Shown here piece by piece: positions 49,402-57,033 of a stretch of 64,000 nucleotides of DNA. The DNA lies in NCBI GenBank assembly GCA_910583545.1, contig CAJTXM010000001.1:130155-194154 (forward strand), written 5' to 3'. The notes under the pieces are model-generated. The model did no database searches. It saw nothing but the letters and a program-made list of their open reading frames with translations, and was not told where the DNA came from. The translations under genes were made by a program, and so were the position numbers. Position 1 is the stretch's first letter; every line of letters begins with the position of its first letter. This DNA is from an uncultured Christensenella sp. GTDB taxonomy: Bacteria > Bacillota > Clostridia > Christensenellales > Borkfalkiaceae.

Positions 49402-50355
49402 ATGATCGAAATGGATATGCCGAAAATCGAAGTGGAAGAAAGCGAGGACCAGTCCTATGCGAAAGTCGTCGTCGAACCGCTCGAAAAAGGCTTCGGTCTT
49501 ACAATAGGCAACTGCCTTAGAAGAATACTGCTTTCCGCACTTCCCGGAGCGGCTGCACAGGGTATAAGATTTCTTGACGGAACCGTAAAACACGAATTTT
49601 CGGCAGTGGCAGGCGTCAAGGAAGACGTGACCGAGATAATACTCAACTTAAAAACGCTTGCAATAAAAACCAAAGTTACAGACAAGGACTACGTAAAGGT
49701 CGTTCACCTTTATAAAGAAGGTCCCTGTGAGGTAAAGGCAAGCGATATTTCCGAAGATGCGGAAATCGAAATAATCAACGGCGACCAGCATATCTGCACC
49801 GTGGACGCAGGCGGTAAGATAGATATGGAAATAACCATCGGCAGAGGCAGAGGTTACAAGGGCGCGGATCATACCAGAACCGAGCTACTTGATTACATCC
49901 CTATCGACTCGATATATACGCCCGTCAAAAAGGTCAACTATTCGGTTGAGAATACGCGCGTCGGACAGAAAACCGACTACGACAAGCTCACGCTTGAAAT
50001 CACGACCAACGGCGCGTTCAGTGCAAAAGAAATCGTGTCGCTCGCCGCTAAAATTATGCAGGACCACATAACCCTGTTCGTCGATCTTTCGGACAGCATA
50101 AAGGAAATGGATATTCTCGTCAAGAACGAGGATGACAAACAGCAAAAGATACTCGCTATGCAGATCGAAGAGATGGACTTGTCCGTCCGTTCGTACAACT
50201 GCTTAAAGCGCGCAAACATTCATACCGTAGAAGATTTGACCAAAAAGACGGAAGACGAAATGCTGAAAGTAAGAAACTTAGGCAGGAAGTCTTTGGACGA
50301 GGTTATCTTGAAGCTTCAATCCTACGGATTAACACTTGCAAACAAGGAGGATTAA
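49402..50355 (+). CDS. rpoA: RNA polymerase alpha subunit
   Basis: 317 residues. N-terminal dimerisation domain (GFGLTIGNCLRRILLSALPG) assembles core polymerase; C-terminal domain (DLSVRSYNCLKRANIHTVEDL, then RNLGRKSLDEV) binds UP elements and activators. Length typical. AAGGAGG upstream; 3 bases before rplQ. Confidence 0.98.
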   Translation: MIEMDMPKIEVEESEDQSYAKVVVEPLEKGFGLTIGNCLRRILLSALPGAAAQGIRFLDGTVKHEFSAVAGVKEDVTEIILNLKTLAIKTKVTDKDYVKVVHLYKEGPCEVKASDISEDAEIEIINGDQHICTVDAGGKIDMEITIGRGRGYKGADHTRTELLDYIPIDSIYTPVKKVNYSVENTRVGQKTDYDKLTLEITTNGAFSAKEIVSLAAKIMQDHITLFVDLSDSIKEMDILVKNEDDKQQKILAMQIEEMDLSVRSYNCLKRANIHTVEDLTKKTEDEMLKVRNLGRKSLDEVILKLQSYGLTLANKED

Positions 50356-50358
50356 AAA

Positions 50359-50865
50359 ATGTCAGGCAAATTAGGAAAAACGGCAGAGCAAAGACTGGCA
50401 ATTCTTCGCAATCAGGCTTCGGAGCTTTTATGGTACGGCAGGATAACTACCACCCACGCCAGAGCCAAAGAACTTCAACCCTACGTTGAAAAAATCATAA
50501 CCAAGGCAATCAGAGTTTACGACCTCAACGAAGAAACCGAAGTCGTAACTACGGACAAGAAAGGCAAGGAAATCAAGAGCAAAGTCATCAAAGACAGCCC
50601 CAAAAAGCTTGCTGTACGCCGTGCGATTATGGGCAAGCTTCGCGATTTGCAGGAAGTCAAGGCTTTCAACGAAAAGAAGTCCGACTTCAAGAAGAGAACG
50701 GCAGATATAAAGCACCCTTTAATGGAAAAACTCTTTAACGAAATTGCTCCCAAATACGCTCAGCGCGCCGAAGAACTCGGTCAGGGTGGCGGTTATACCC
50801 GAATCTACCTGTTAGGCACCCGCAAGGGCGATAATGCCGAAGAAGCAATTATCGAGCTTGTTTAA
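50359..50865 (+). CDS. rplQ: 50S ribosomal protein L17, extended form
   Basis: 168 residues against about 115-130 in most bacteria. N-terminal KLGKTAEQRLAILRNQASEL and C-terminal YTRIYLLGTRKGDNAEEAIIEL are standard; an insertion of roughly 40 residues (NEETEVVTTDKKGKEIKSKV and following) separates them. Such longer L17 forms occur in some Clostridia. Last gene of the superoperon, followed by a strong terminator. Confidence 0.96.
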   Translation: MSGKLGKTAEQRLAILRNQASELLWYGRITTTHARAKELQPYVEKIITKAIRVYDLNEETEVVTTDKKGKEIKSKVIKDSPKKLAVRRAIMGKLRDLQEVKAFNEKKSDFKKRTADIKHPLMEKLFNEIAPKYAQRAEELGQGGGYTRIYLLGTRKGDNAEEAIIELV

Positions 50866-50873
50866 TTTAACTA

Positions 50874-50907
50874 AAAAAATCACGGCACAACCTGCCGTGA
50901 TTTTTTT
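50874..50907 (+). terminator. Terminator of the ribosomal superoperon
   Basis: AAAAATCACGGCA / TGCCGTGATTTTT with a 5-nt loop and T7. Confidence 0.93.
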
Positions 50908-50910
50908 AAA

Positions 50911-50940
50911 CCGCCCGAGCGAAATATTTCGCTCGGGCGG
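50911..50940. terminator. 30-bp perfect palindrome behind the superoperon terminator
   Basis: CCGCCCGAGCGAAAT and its exact complement, no spacer. A second, backup or minus-strand hairpin. Confidence 0.6.
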
Positions 50941-50960
50941 TCAGTTCATTTAACTAAATA

Positions 50961-51066
50961 TCAATAATCTTTTCTTCCGATTAAAACGTCAATGCTGATA
51001 TCAAAATAATCTGCCAATGCAACAAGATTATAATAATTTTTATTTATCCAACGACTTATATAAGGA
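50961..51066 (-). pseudogene. Remnant of an XRE repressor
   Basis: On the - strand an open stretch encodes SRWINKNYYNLVALADYF, then DISIDVLIGRKDY and a stop, the typical end of an XRE regulator (compare TTDYLLGLED at 33145). The N-terminal helices are missing. It faces a small + gene at 51075, mirroring the XRE/small-protein pair at 33145-33708. Confidence 0.65.
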
Positions 51067-51074
51067 GTAAAAAA

Positions 51075-51224
51075 ATGACAATTTACACAAAAGAATTCTA
51101 TAAGTTGAATTTGCTGACAGATTTGTACGAAGTGACGAAAATTTCAAATTACGCTTATACTAAGGACGAAAGTTATTATAAAAAGCTTTATAATATTTAT
51201 TTTGATTTTTTCAAAAATATGTGA
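51075..51224 (+). CDS. Small hypothetical protein, 49 residues
   Basis: Starts MTIYTKEFYKLNLLTDLYEV behind AAGGAG; rich in Tyr, Lys and Asn, predicted helical and soluble. No family recognised. It lies head-to-head with an XRE remnant on the - strand and 12 bases before a membrane-anchored XRE gene, so it is probably part of a regulatory or mobile-element-derived module. Very AT-rich. Confidence 0.5.
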   Translation: MTIYTKEFYKLNLLTDLYEVTKISNYAYTKDESYYKKLYNIYFDFFKNM

Positions 51225-51236
51225 TAAAATTAATTT

Positions 51237-51737
51237 ATGGAAACATTAGGCGACAGAATTCACAATTTAAGAAAAGAGAATAATATTTCGCAGGAAGAGT
51301 TGGCATTTGCTTTGAACGTGACAAGGCAGACAATATCGCGTTGGGAAAATAATTCCGTAAAACCTACCGAAGAAAATTTAAAAATATTATCGGATTATTT
51401 TAAAACTGATATCTTAACTTTAACGAACGGTGATTCGGAAATCGCTACTGTAACGGAGGTATGCGAAGTTGAAGTAAAACGGGGATCGCCGAACCAAATG
51501 TCGAAACGATATCTCTATATAGTTATATCTTTTTTATTACTTGCGTGTATAGCTGTTTGCATCTTTACAAGTGTAACTATGCTATCGCCGATTGAAAATC
51601 CGTCAATTAATAACCGTATTGCATACAGGTTCAATTACATAGGTATTATTTGTGTGGTTGCAAGTATTGTTTCTTTTATAATACTCTCTCTGATTTGGAT
51701 TATTTACTTCATTAATAGGAAAAAGAATAAAATGTAA
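51237..51737 (+). CDS. XRE regulator with two C-terminal membrane segments
   Basis: 166 residues. N-terminal helix-turn-helix (RKENNISQEELAFALNVTRQ, about 13-32, then TISRWEN) with the DYFKTDILTL end of the domain, a linker, and two hydrophobic segments (about 93-115 and 133-159). Membrane-tethered XRE proteins may sense envelope signals. The downstream gene is a lipoprotein. No clear ribosome-binding site; the first gene of an AT-rich cluster. Confidence 0.82.
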   Translation: METLGDRIHNLRKENNISQEELAFALNVTRQTISRWENNSVKPTEENLKILSDYFKTDILTLTNGDSEIATVTEVCEVEVKRGSPNQMSKRYLYIVISFLLLACIAVCIFTSVTMLSPIENPSINNRIAYRFNYIGIICVVASIVSFIILSLIWIIYFINRKKNKM

Positions 51738-51763
51738 CACGTTTTTAATAAAATGTAACACGT
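51726..51763 (+). repeat. 17-bp direct repeat at the end of the XRE gene
   Basis: AATAAAATGTAACACGT occurs at 51726-51742 and 51747-51763 (period 21). The first copy spans the stop codon. Spacing of two helical turns would suit a protein-binding site for the next gene. Confidence 0.6.
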
Positions 51764-51851
51764 GATGTTGCAGACAAAATATAAATACTGTTTTATAATA
51801 AGGTTGCAGATACAGAAGTATATGCAACTTTATTAATTTTGTGAGGAGGTT

Positions 51852-52307
51852 ATGCGTTTGAAAAAGAAAATTTTTTTATTTGTTTCGGTAATAATTTCTC
51901 TTTTAGCCGTTGCGAGCTTATCGGGTTGCAGTTCGATAACAGTCGGCGGAAAGACTTTGAAAAGACCGGATGAAATTACATTGTATAGATTAGGCCTTTA
52001 CAGTCCATTTTCAACCTTTAAGAAAAAAAGCGAGATAGATAATATATATTCTTTCTTTAACAAAGCCGAATTTGTTTTATCGAATGAAGTGCTTACAGAA
52101 GCTGACGGTAACGTGATTTTTGAAGAAGATTTAGAGCTGTGTTTCGGTAATGACACTTATTACGTTATCGTTGCGGAAAACGGAAAAGCCGAATGCTCAA
52201 TCAATGATACTCATTATATTACAACGGCAGGAGCTGTTGATTATAACGGTCTAAAAACTTTTGTTGATAATGAAATTCAAAAATATCTTAATAATAAAGG
52301 AGTTTAA
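51852..52307 (+). CDS. Small lipoprotein of unknown function
   Basis: 151 residues; hydrophobic signal and lipobox LSGC (Cys26). The mature part has mixed strands and helices (YRLGLYSPFSTFKKKSEIDN, then FGNDTYYVIVAENGKAECSI). No family recognised. GTGAGGAGG gives a strong start. It follows the membrane XRE gene and precedes a 65-residue gene by 3 bases. Confidence 0.7.
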   Translation: MRLKKKIFLFVSVIISLLAVASLSGCSSITVGGKTLKRPDEITLYRLGLYSPFSTFKKKSEIDNIYSFFNKAEFVLSNEVLTEADGNVIFEEDLELCFGNDTYYVIVAENGKAECSINDTHYITTAGAVDYNGLKTFVDNEIQKYLNNKGV

Positions 52308-52310
52308 ATT

Positions 52311-52508
52311 ATGTTAAATTTGATTGGTTCTTTAGTTGTCGCTACTTTTATGGCAATTATGCCCATAAGTACAGATTATAATAATTTAAATTATAGTAGA
52401 GATAAGACGGCAGATGCTATTACAAAACTTAATAGCATTGAAAAAGACGAAAACTTTATTATTCCCATTTTGCCTTTTAATCAAAAATCTGCTGTAATAG
52501 ATTATTGA
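52311..52508 (+). CDS. Small hypothetical protein with hydrophobic N-terminus
   Basis: 65 residues: MLNLIGSLVVATFMAIMPIS could be a signal or membrane anchor, followed by a polar tail. AAAGGAG lies in the end of the lipoprotein gene, 3 bases upstream, so the two are coupled. It might act as a small membrane or secreted peptide; no family recognised. Confidence 0.5.
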   Translation: MLNLIGSLVVATFMAIMPISTDYNNLNYSRDKTADAITKLNSIEKDENFIIPILPFNQKSAVIDY

Positions 52509-52525
52509 ATATTAATTAAAAAACC

Positions 52526-52560
52526 ACGTCGGGCGGAAAAATTTCCGCCCGACGTATTTT
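52526..52560. terminator. Bidirectional terminator
   Basis: ACGTCGGGCGGAAA / TTTCCGCCCGACGT followed by ATTTTTA, between the small-protein cluster and convergent degV. Confidence 0.88.
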
Positions 52561-52632
52561 TATATTGACTATTCAATATTCGGCATTGAATAATACAGAG
52601 TTAAATACCGCGATTCTATTTTTTAAACATCG

Positions 52633-53481
52633 TCATTTTGCAAAGAACGCTACGGCTATTGCGCCGGGGCCTACGTGCGCGCCTATCGTAGAGCCTATCT
52701 GATAGGAGGGCACGCTTTCCGTCTTGCCCTGCCAGATATACGCGCTGTCCGAGAGGTATTTTTTCAAAACCTCGTCGGAAAGCCCCGAATATCCGACGGC
52801 GTAAGGCATATCAAAATCGATTCCTCCGCATTTTTCAATCAGCTGAACCAAAAGGTTATTGCCCTTTTTCGAGCCTACTGCCTTGCCGACGAGCTTTACT
52901 TCGCCGTTCTCGACTGCGACTACGGGTTTAATGTTTAAAAGTCCGCCTGCAAACGCCGTCATATACGAAATTCTTCCGCCCTTTTGCAGGTATTTCAAGG
53001 TATTCAGAAGTGCAAGCACTTTTATTTTGCCCTTCTTTTTGTTAAGTTCTCTTTCTATTTCGTCGGCTTCTTTACCTTCGGCAATAAGACTTTGCGCGTA
53101 ATCTATAAGAATCCTTTCGCCGAGGCAGGCGTTCTTCGTGTCTATAACCCTGACTTTTCCGTTAAAGCTCTTCGAAGCGTCGACCGCGCTCTGATAAGTT
53201 GCGCTAAGTTTTGACGACATAACCATACATATAACGTCGCTTCCGTCCGAAACGGCGTTTTTGAACTCTTCCTCGAAGCGGAATTTGTTTATCTGGCTGG
53301 TTTTGGGAAAGACGTCGCTTTCGACAAGCTTTTCGAAAAACTCTCTGCGCGAAAGATTAACGCCGTCGAAATAGGTTTCGTTTCCGAACGAAACTTCCAT
53401 CGGGATTAAGGTTATATTGCGGTTTTCCGCCTCTGCTTTGTCGATATCGCCCGCCGAATCGACTATTAATTTAATTGACAT
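52633..53481 (-). CDS. DegV family fatty-acid-binding protein
   Basis: 282 residues. KLIVDSAGDI at the N-terminus, TSQINKFRF, MSSKLSATYQSA and DTKNACLGERI are hallmark DegV segments that contact bound fatty acid. In FakAB systems such proteins present exogenous fatty acids for phosphorylation by FakA; no fakA is seen here. Cytosolic. Downstream of and on the same strand as marR (59-base gap), so they may share a transcript and regulation. Confidence 0.92.
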   Translation of the reverse strand: MSIKLIVDSAGDIDKAEAENRNITLIPMEVSFGNETYFDGVNLSRREFFEKLVESDVFPKTSQINKFRFEEEFKNAVSDGSDVICMVMSSKLSATYQSAVDASKSFNGKVRVIDTKNACLGERILIDYAQSLIAEGKEADEIERELNKKKGKIKVLALLNTLKYLQKGGRISYMTAFAGGLLNIKPVVAVENGEVKLVGKAVGSKKGNNLLVQLIEKCGGIDFDMPYAVGYSGLSDEVLKKYLSDSAYIWQGKTESVPSYQIGSTIGAHVGPGAIAVAFFAK

Positions 53482-53540
53482 ACTGACCTCACTATTTAAG
53501 GAAAAACCTTATTAATTTATTATAAAATTTAAAAGCCCGT

Positions 53541-54002
53541 TCATCGGCTTTCATCATCCAACCCGTTAATGTATTGTTCAAGGTTTTTACAAATCAGAGT
53601 CAGACTCTCGTAAAAACTTTTTCTCTTCTCTTCCGAAAGTCCGCAGCCGCCTTTTTCCAAAACGTCGCAGATCTTTTCCGTTTCGTACTTTGCAACTTCG
53701 CGCCCGGAATCGGTCAGGGTAATGATACTGCGGTATTTCTTGATTTCGTCGGGCTGCGTTTCGGTAACGTATCCCTTTTCTTTCAAAGCGGAAACCGCAC
53801 GCGATATCGCTCCTTTGTCCTCACCGCACATATCGCAAAGCTGTGCGCTTGTAAGCCCTTCTTCGTGTTTCGAAAGAAAATAAGTACACAAAACGTGAAC
53901 TCCTTTAAGCCCGAACGAAGTCATTTCAACGCTCTTTATCTTTTGGATCGAGCGGTAAATCGAAGTAATCTGTCTTGTAAAAGTTTCAAATCTCGCTTCC
54001 AT
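53541..54002 (-). CDS. MarR family transcriptional regulator
   Basis: 153 residues: winged helix-turn-helix with LTSAQLCDMCGEDKGAISRA (about 54-73) and the wing KGYVTETQPDEIKKYRSIITLT. Dimeric repressor that usually responds to small molecules. The two TTGTTGA-TTTG-TCAACAA palindromes just upstream are likely its own operators. With DegV behind it, regulation of fatty-acid use (FabT-like) is a possibility. Confidence 0.9.
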   Translation of the reverse strand: MEARFETFTRQITSIYRSIQKIKSVEMTSFGLKGVHVLCTYFLSKHEEGLTSAQLCDMCGEDKGAISRAVSALKEKGYVTETQPDEIKKYRSIITLTDSGREVAKYETEKICDVLEKGGCGLSEEKRKSFYESLTLICKNLEQYINGLDDESR

Positions 54003-54012
54003 TTTAACCTCT

Positions 54013-54077
54013 TTGTTGATTTGTCAACAAGAATTGTACCATTAATTTGTTGATTTGTCAACAAATTAATGGTACAA
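54013..54077. promoter_or_regulatory. Tandem operators and 44-bp palindrome upstream of marR
   Basis: TTGTTGA-TTTG-TCAACAA occurs at 54013-54030 and 54047-54064, centres 34 bp apart. The second is the core of a larger exact palindrome with 20-base arms (54034-54053 and 54058-54077) around TTTG. It starts 11 bp before the marR ATG. Sequence suited to MarR binding and possibly looping. Confidence 0.75.
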
Positions 54078-54154
54078 AAAACAGGCGTTTCGATTAATTT
54101 GACTTTTTATATAAATATGATAAAATAAAGTAAATATAATGTAAGGAGCAGAAA

Positions 54155-55822
54155 ATGAAATTTAAAAAATTACTAATTTTATTGCTCTGTGCGGCGTTTG
54201 CTTCGGGAATTGCGTTTTCCGGTTGCGGTAATACTCAGAACGGCGAAGGGACCGACAACAGCGGAAATACCGATTTGGGCGGCGACAACACGGGCGACGG
54301 TGACAACACGGGGGATACCGAAGTGGATAATTCAATTAAACTTACTGATAAAAAGATTTTCGTAGTGGGGGACTCGACGGTCTGCGATTACAGCGAAAAA
54401 CCCGACAATTATTACTTACAGCGCTACGGCTACGGTACACAGCTGTATAATTATCTCAATCTCGAAAGTAAAAATCAGATTGTCAATTTAGCGCTTTCGG
54501 GCAGAAGTTCTTTATCGTTTCTTACCGAGGCGAACTATGCCAAGCTGAAAAACGAAATAGGTGACGGTGATTATCTGATAATCGGCTTCGGGCACAATGA
54601 CGAAAAGAGCGACGATAAGGGGCGGTTCACCGATCCTAAGGCGGATTATATGACGCCTTCGACGGGGAAGGGACCTTCGTTTCAATATACGCTTTACGAA
54701 AATTATATCAAGCTTGCAAAGAGCAGGGGTGCAACGCCTATTCTCTGTACGCCGATTGTCAGGTATGCCGAAGACGGAGTTTACGAGGGCAAGAGCGTTG
54801 CCCACGTTACTGCGGACGGCGACTATGCCGGAGCGATAAAAAAACTCGGTGCGGATACGGAAACGGCGGTTGCGGATCTGACTGAGATAACAAAAAAATA
54901 TTACTCGGCGGACAACGAAAAAGCAAAGAAGTTCCACGCGTTCACAACTTATTCGGGCACTAAGCCGAACGAAAAACCCGACGGTATGGATAAAACCCAT
55001 ATAAATATTTACGGCGCAAAAATGATTTCGTACTGGCTTTTGACTAACTTGCCCGACGGTTGTGCTTTGAAAAAACACGTTAAGGGCGGCGTCGCGGCTC
55101 CGACGGACGCAGATTATTCCGCGGCAATCAATCAGGATTACGTCAAGCCGGATTATACGGGTTTCAACCCTGCAAACCATACGGCGAACAAGCTTGCCTC
55201 GGTTTCGGGCGCCGACTGGTATAAAACGGCGTTCGGAACTCTGGGCGGCGCTTCGAAAGTTAAAGATTACAGTTTCAGTTACGCCGAAAATAAATTCACC
55301 GTCAAGGCGGGAGAGGGCAGTAAATTCGCCGCAACTCAGGACGGCACGGGCGCAATTTTCGTGCAGATAGACGAAAGCAAGAATTTCACCGCTACGGTAA
55401 AGGCTAAAGTTACAGCTTCGGCTTCCTCGGCAAGCGACCAGATAGCTTTCGGAATGATGCTCCGCGACGATATCTATATAGATACGAATATTACTACCGT
55501 CGCTTCCAACTTTGTTTCGGCAAGCGTTACGGGCAAGGGCAAGGCAAATATGAGCCGTACCGTAAATACTTCGCTCGGCTACGGCGGAGCTATGCCGTTT
55601 ACTCTCAACGCCGAATACGAGCTCACCGTAAATAGGGTGGGGCAGGTCGTTGACGTGACAGTAAAGCAGGGCGCAAACAGCGTTACAACGAAATTTACCG
55701 ATATTTCTTTCGTCGGGGTTGACAATACTAAAATTTATTTATGTCTGTTTGCTAACAGAGGTCTTACGGTCGAGTTTTCCGAAGTTTCGTTTGCCATAAC
55801 GGGCGAAGCGCAGGGCGCTTAA
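54155..55822 (+). CDS. SGNH lipoprotein, rhamnogalacturonan acetylesterase-like, with C-terminal beta domain
   Basis: 555 residues. Lipobox FSGC-type (Cys25), a Gly/Asn/Asp-rich linker (about 28-62), then an SGNH domain: VVGDSTVCDY (nucleophile Ser), NLALSGRSS (Gly), GFGHNDEKSD (Asn) and DKTHINIYGA (Asp/His). This set matches CE12 rhamnogalacturonan acetylesterases, which remove acetyl groups from pectin. Residues about 360-555 form a beta-sandwich-like domain, perhaps carbohydrate binding. Surface-exposed; fits the KduD and GH43 genes. AAGGAG before the start. Confidence 0.85.
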   Translation: MKFKKLLILLLCAAFASGIAFSGCGNTQNGEGTDNSGNTDLGGDNTGDGDNTGDTEVDNSIKLTDKKIFVVGDSTVCDYSEKPDNYYLQRYGYGTQLYNYLNLESKNQIVNLALSGRSSLSFLTEANYAKLKNEIGDGDYLIIGFGHNDEKSDDKGRFTDPKADYMTPSTGKGPSFQYTLYENYIKLAKSRGATPILCTPIVRYAEDGVYEGKSVAHVTADGDYAGAIKKLGADTETAVADLTEITKKYYSADNEKAKKFHAFTTYSGTKPNEKPDGMDKTHINIYGAKMISYWLLTNLPDGCALKKHVKGGVAAPTDADYSAAINQDYVKPDYTGFNPANHTANKLASVSGADWYKTAFGTLGGASKVKDYSFSYAENKFTVKAGEGSKFAATQDGTGAIFVQIDESKNFTATVKAKVTASASSASDQIAFGMMLRDDIYIDTNITTVASNFVSASVTGKGKANMSRTVNTSLGYGGAMPFTLNAEYELTVNRVGQVVDVTVKQGANSVTTKFTDISFVGVDNTKIYLCLFANRGLTVEFSEVSFAITGEAQGA

Positions 55823-55835
55823 ATTACAAATTAAA

Positions 55836-55861
55836 AACGGCTGATTTAAAATCAGCCGTTT
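55836..55861. terminator. Bidirectional terminator between the two SGNH genes
   Basis: AAACGGCTGATTT and its exact complement with no spacer, then TATTTATAAT. Confidence 0.8.
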
Positions 55862-55863
55862 AT

Positions 55864-56472
55864 TTATAATAAATGTTTTCTTATTGCTTTTATCGCCGTA
55901 TCCGCTATAAGGCGCGAACCGCGGTGAGTCGGGTGTACGCCGTCCTCGGAGTACTCGGTATATGGAATACTGAGAGCAAGTCCGTTGAACATTTCGTCGT
56001 AGGCGACGAATTCGTCGGCGAGCGCGGTTGCGGTTTTATCGATAATTTTCAGCTCGTCGTCGAAAAGTTTGCGCATTCTGCGCTTGTCGGGCGCGGGCAA
56101 AAGGAACGGTTCCAAAAATATTACGGTAATGTCCGCTTCTTTCAAAAGCGTCAAAAGCTCTTTCAAGTCGCGCTCGAACTGTTTTAAGTTCAATTCCTTA
56201 CCGTACTTGAATTTATGTATCGTGTTGTTGATGCCTATCATAATGACAACGGCGTCGGGCCTGAGATCGATAACATCGCTCTGAACGCGCGCCAAAAGAT
56301 CGCACACCTCGTTGCCGGCTATGCCTTTATTGATGAGCTCTATGTCGGTATCGGGGTATATGGGGCGGAGCTTGTCCGCAAGAATTTTCACATACCCGTT
56401 GCCTAATGATTTTTCGTCGTTGCGGTCGCGGTCGCAATCCGTAATGGAATCGCCGAAAAATATAATTTTCAT
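55864..56472 (-). CDS. Cytosolic SGNH/GDSL hydrolase
   Basis: 202 residues from the ATG behind AGGGAG; an upstream in-frame start is rejected. FFGDSITDCDRDR (nucleophile Ser9), GIAGNEVCDLLAR (Gly/Asn), MIGINNT (Asn) and DGVHPTHRGSRL (Asp/His) complete the catalytic set. No signal peptide, so it probably deacetylates intracellular oligosaccharides released by surface enzymes such as its convergent neighbour. Substrate unproven. Confidence 0.9.
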   Translation of the reverse strand: MKIIFFGDSITDCDRDRNDEKSLGNGYVKILADKLRPIYPDTDIELINKGIAGNEVCDLLARVQSDVIDLRPDAVVIMIGINNTIHKFKYGKELNLKQFERDLKELLTLLKEADITVIFLEPFLLPAPDKRRMRKLFDDELKIIDKTATALADEFVAYDEMFNGLALSIPYTEYSEDGVHPTHRGSRLIADTAIKAIRKHLL

Positions 56473-56577
56473 AACTTTCTCCCTTAAAGCCGTCACTTTA
56501 TATAAATATTTTACCACGCGGAGGCAATTTATGCAAGGGGTAAAATAAATTTATTTTCAAAAGCATTATTTAATGCT

Positions 56578-56606
56578 TTGACAATTAAATAAAATTATGT
56601 TATAGT
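56578..56606 (+). promoter_or_regulatory. Promoter of the truncated tRNA-Ser copy
   Basis: TTGACA, 17 bp, TATAGT, 42 bases before the tRNA fragment. The 19-bp stretch GACAATTAAATAAAATTAT is repeated at 56851-56869 just before the intact tRNA. Confidence 0.7.
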
Positions 56607-56647
56607 TTAAAAGCTTTTCGGATATAAAATCACTTTGAGCTAAATGC

Positions 56648-56685
56648 GGATGTACCCAAGTGGCTCAAGGGGCGCCCCTGCTAAG
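56648..56685 (+). pseudogene. 5' fragment of tRNA-Ser
   Basis: Matches the 5' 38 bases of the intact tRNA-Ser (acceptor, D arm, half the anticodon arm including CCTGCTAAG) with a few changes, then ends. The following bases form CGCCC / GGGCG across the break and an ATTTAGGGAGTTG / CAACTCCCCAAAT inverted repeat (56699-56786). Same pattern as at tRNA-Arg. Confidence 0.75.
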
Positions 56686-56837
56686 TGGGCGTAACGACAA
56701 TTTAGGGAGTTGCAGGAATAAGAAATTTTTGCTACATATAGAAACGTTTTGCAAACGGATTTTGACAACTCCCCAAATAGACAGTAAATCGCCCGAATAT
56801 GTCTTTTTAATGCTATTCGTTTCAGCGGTATAGACAA

Positions 56838-56866
56838 TTTACAGACAATAGACAATTAAATAAAAT
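56838..56866 (+). promoter_or_regulatory. Promoter of intact tRNA-Ser
   Basis: TTTACA, 17 bp, TAAAAT; the -10 lies within the repeated 19-bp segment. Confidence 0.55.
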
Positions 56867-56875
56867 TATTTATCT

Positions 56876-56967
56876 GGAGTGGTACTCAAGTGGCTCAAGA
56901 GGAGCCCCTGCTAAGGGCTTAGTGTGGGAAAACTGCAGCGAGAGTTCGAATCTCTCCCACTCCGCCA
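56876..56967 (+). tRNA. tRNA-Ser (anticodon GCT)
   Basis: Acceptor GGAGTGG / CCACTCC, D arm, anticodon stem AGCCC / GGGCT with loop CTGCTAA (anticodon GCT, reads AGY), long variable arm (TGTGGGAAAACTGCAGC region), T loop TTCGAAT, discriminator G and encoded CCA. Complete class II tRNA. Confidence 0.95.
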
Positions 56968-56974
56968 GATAAAG

Positions 56975-57010
56975 TCGGAGGAAAATCTTTTGATAACACC
57001 TCCGATTTTT
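56975..57010 (+). terminator. Terminator of tRNA-Ser
   Basis: TCGGAGG / CCTCCGA with a 17-nt loop, then T5-A-T6. Confidence 0.8.
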
Positions 57011-57033
57011 TATTTTTTGAGCATACTAATAAT

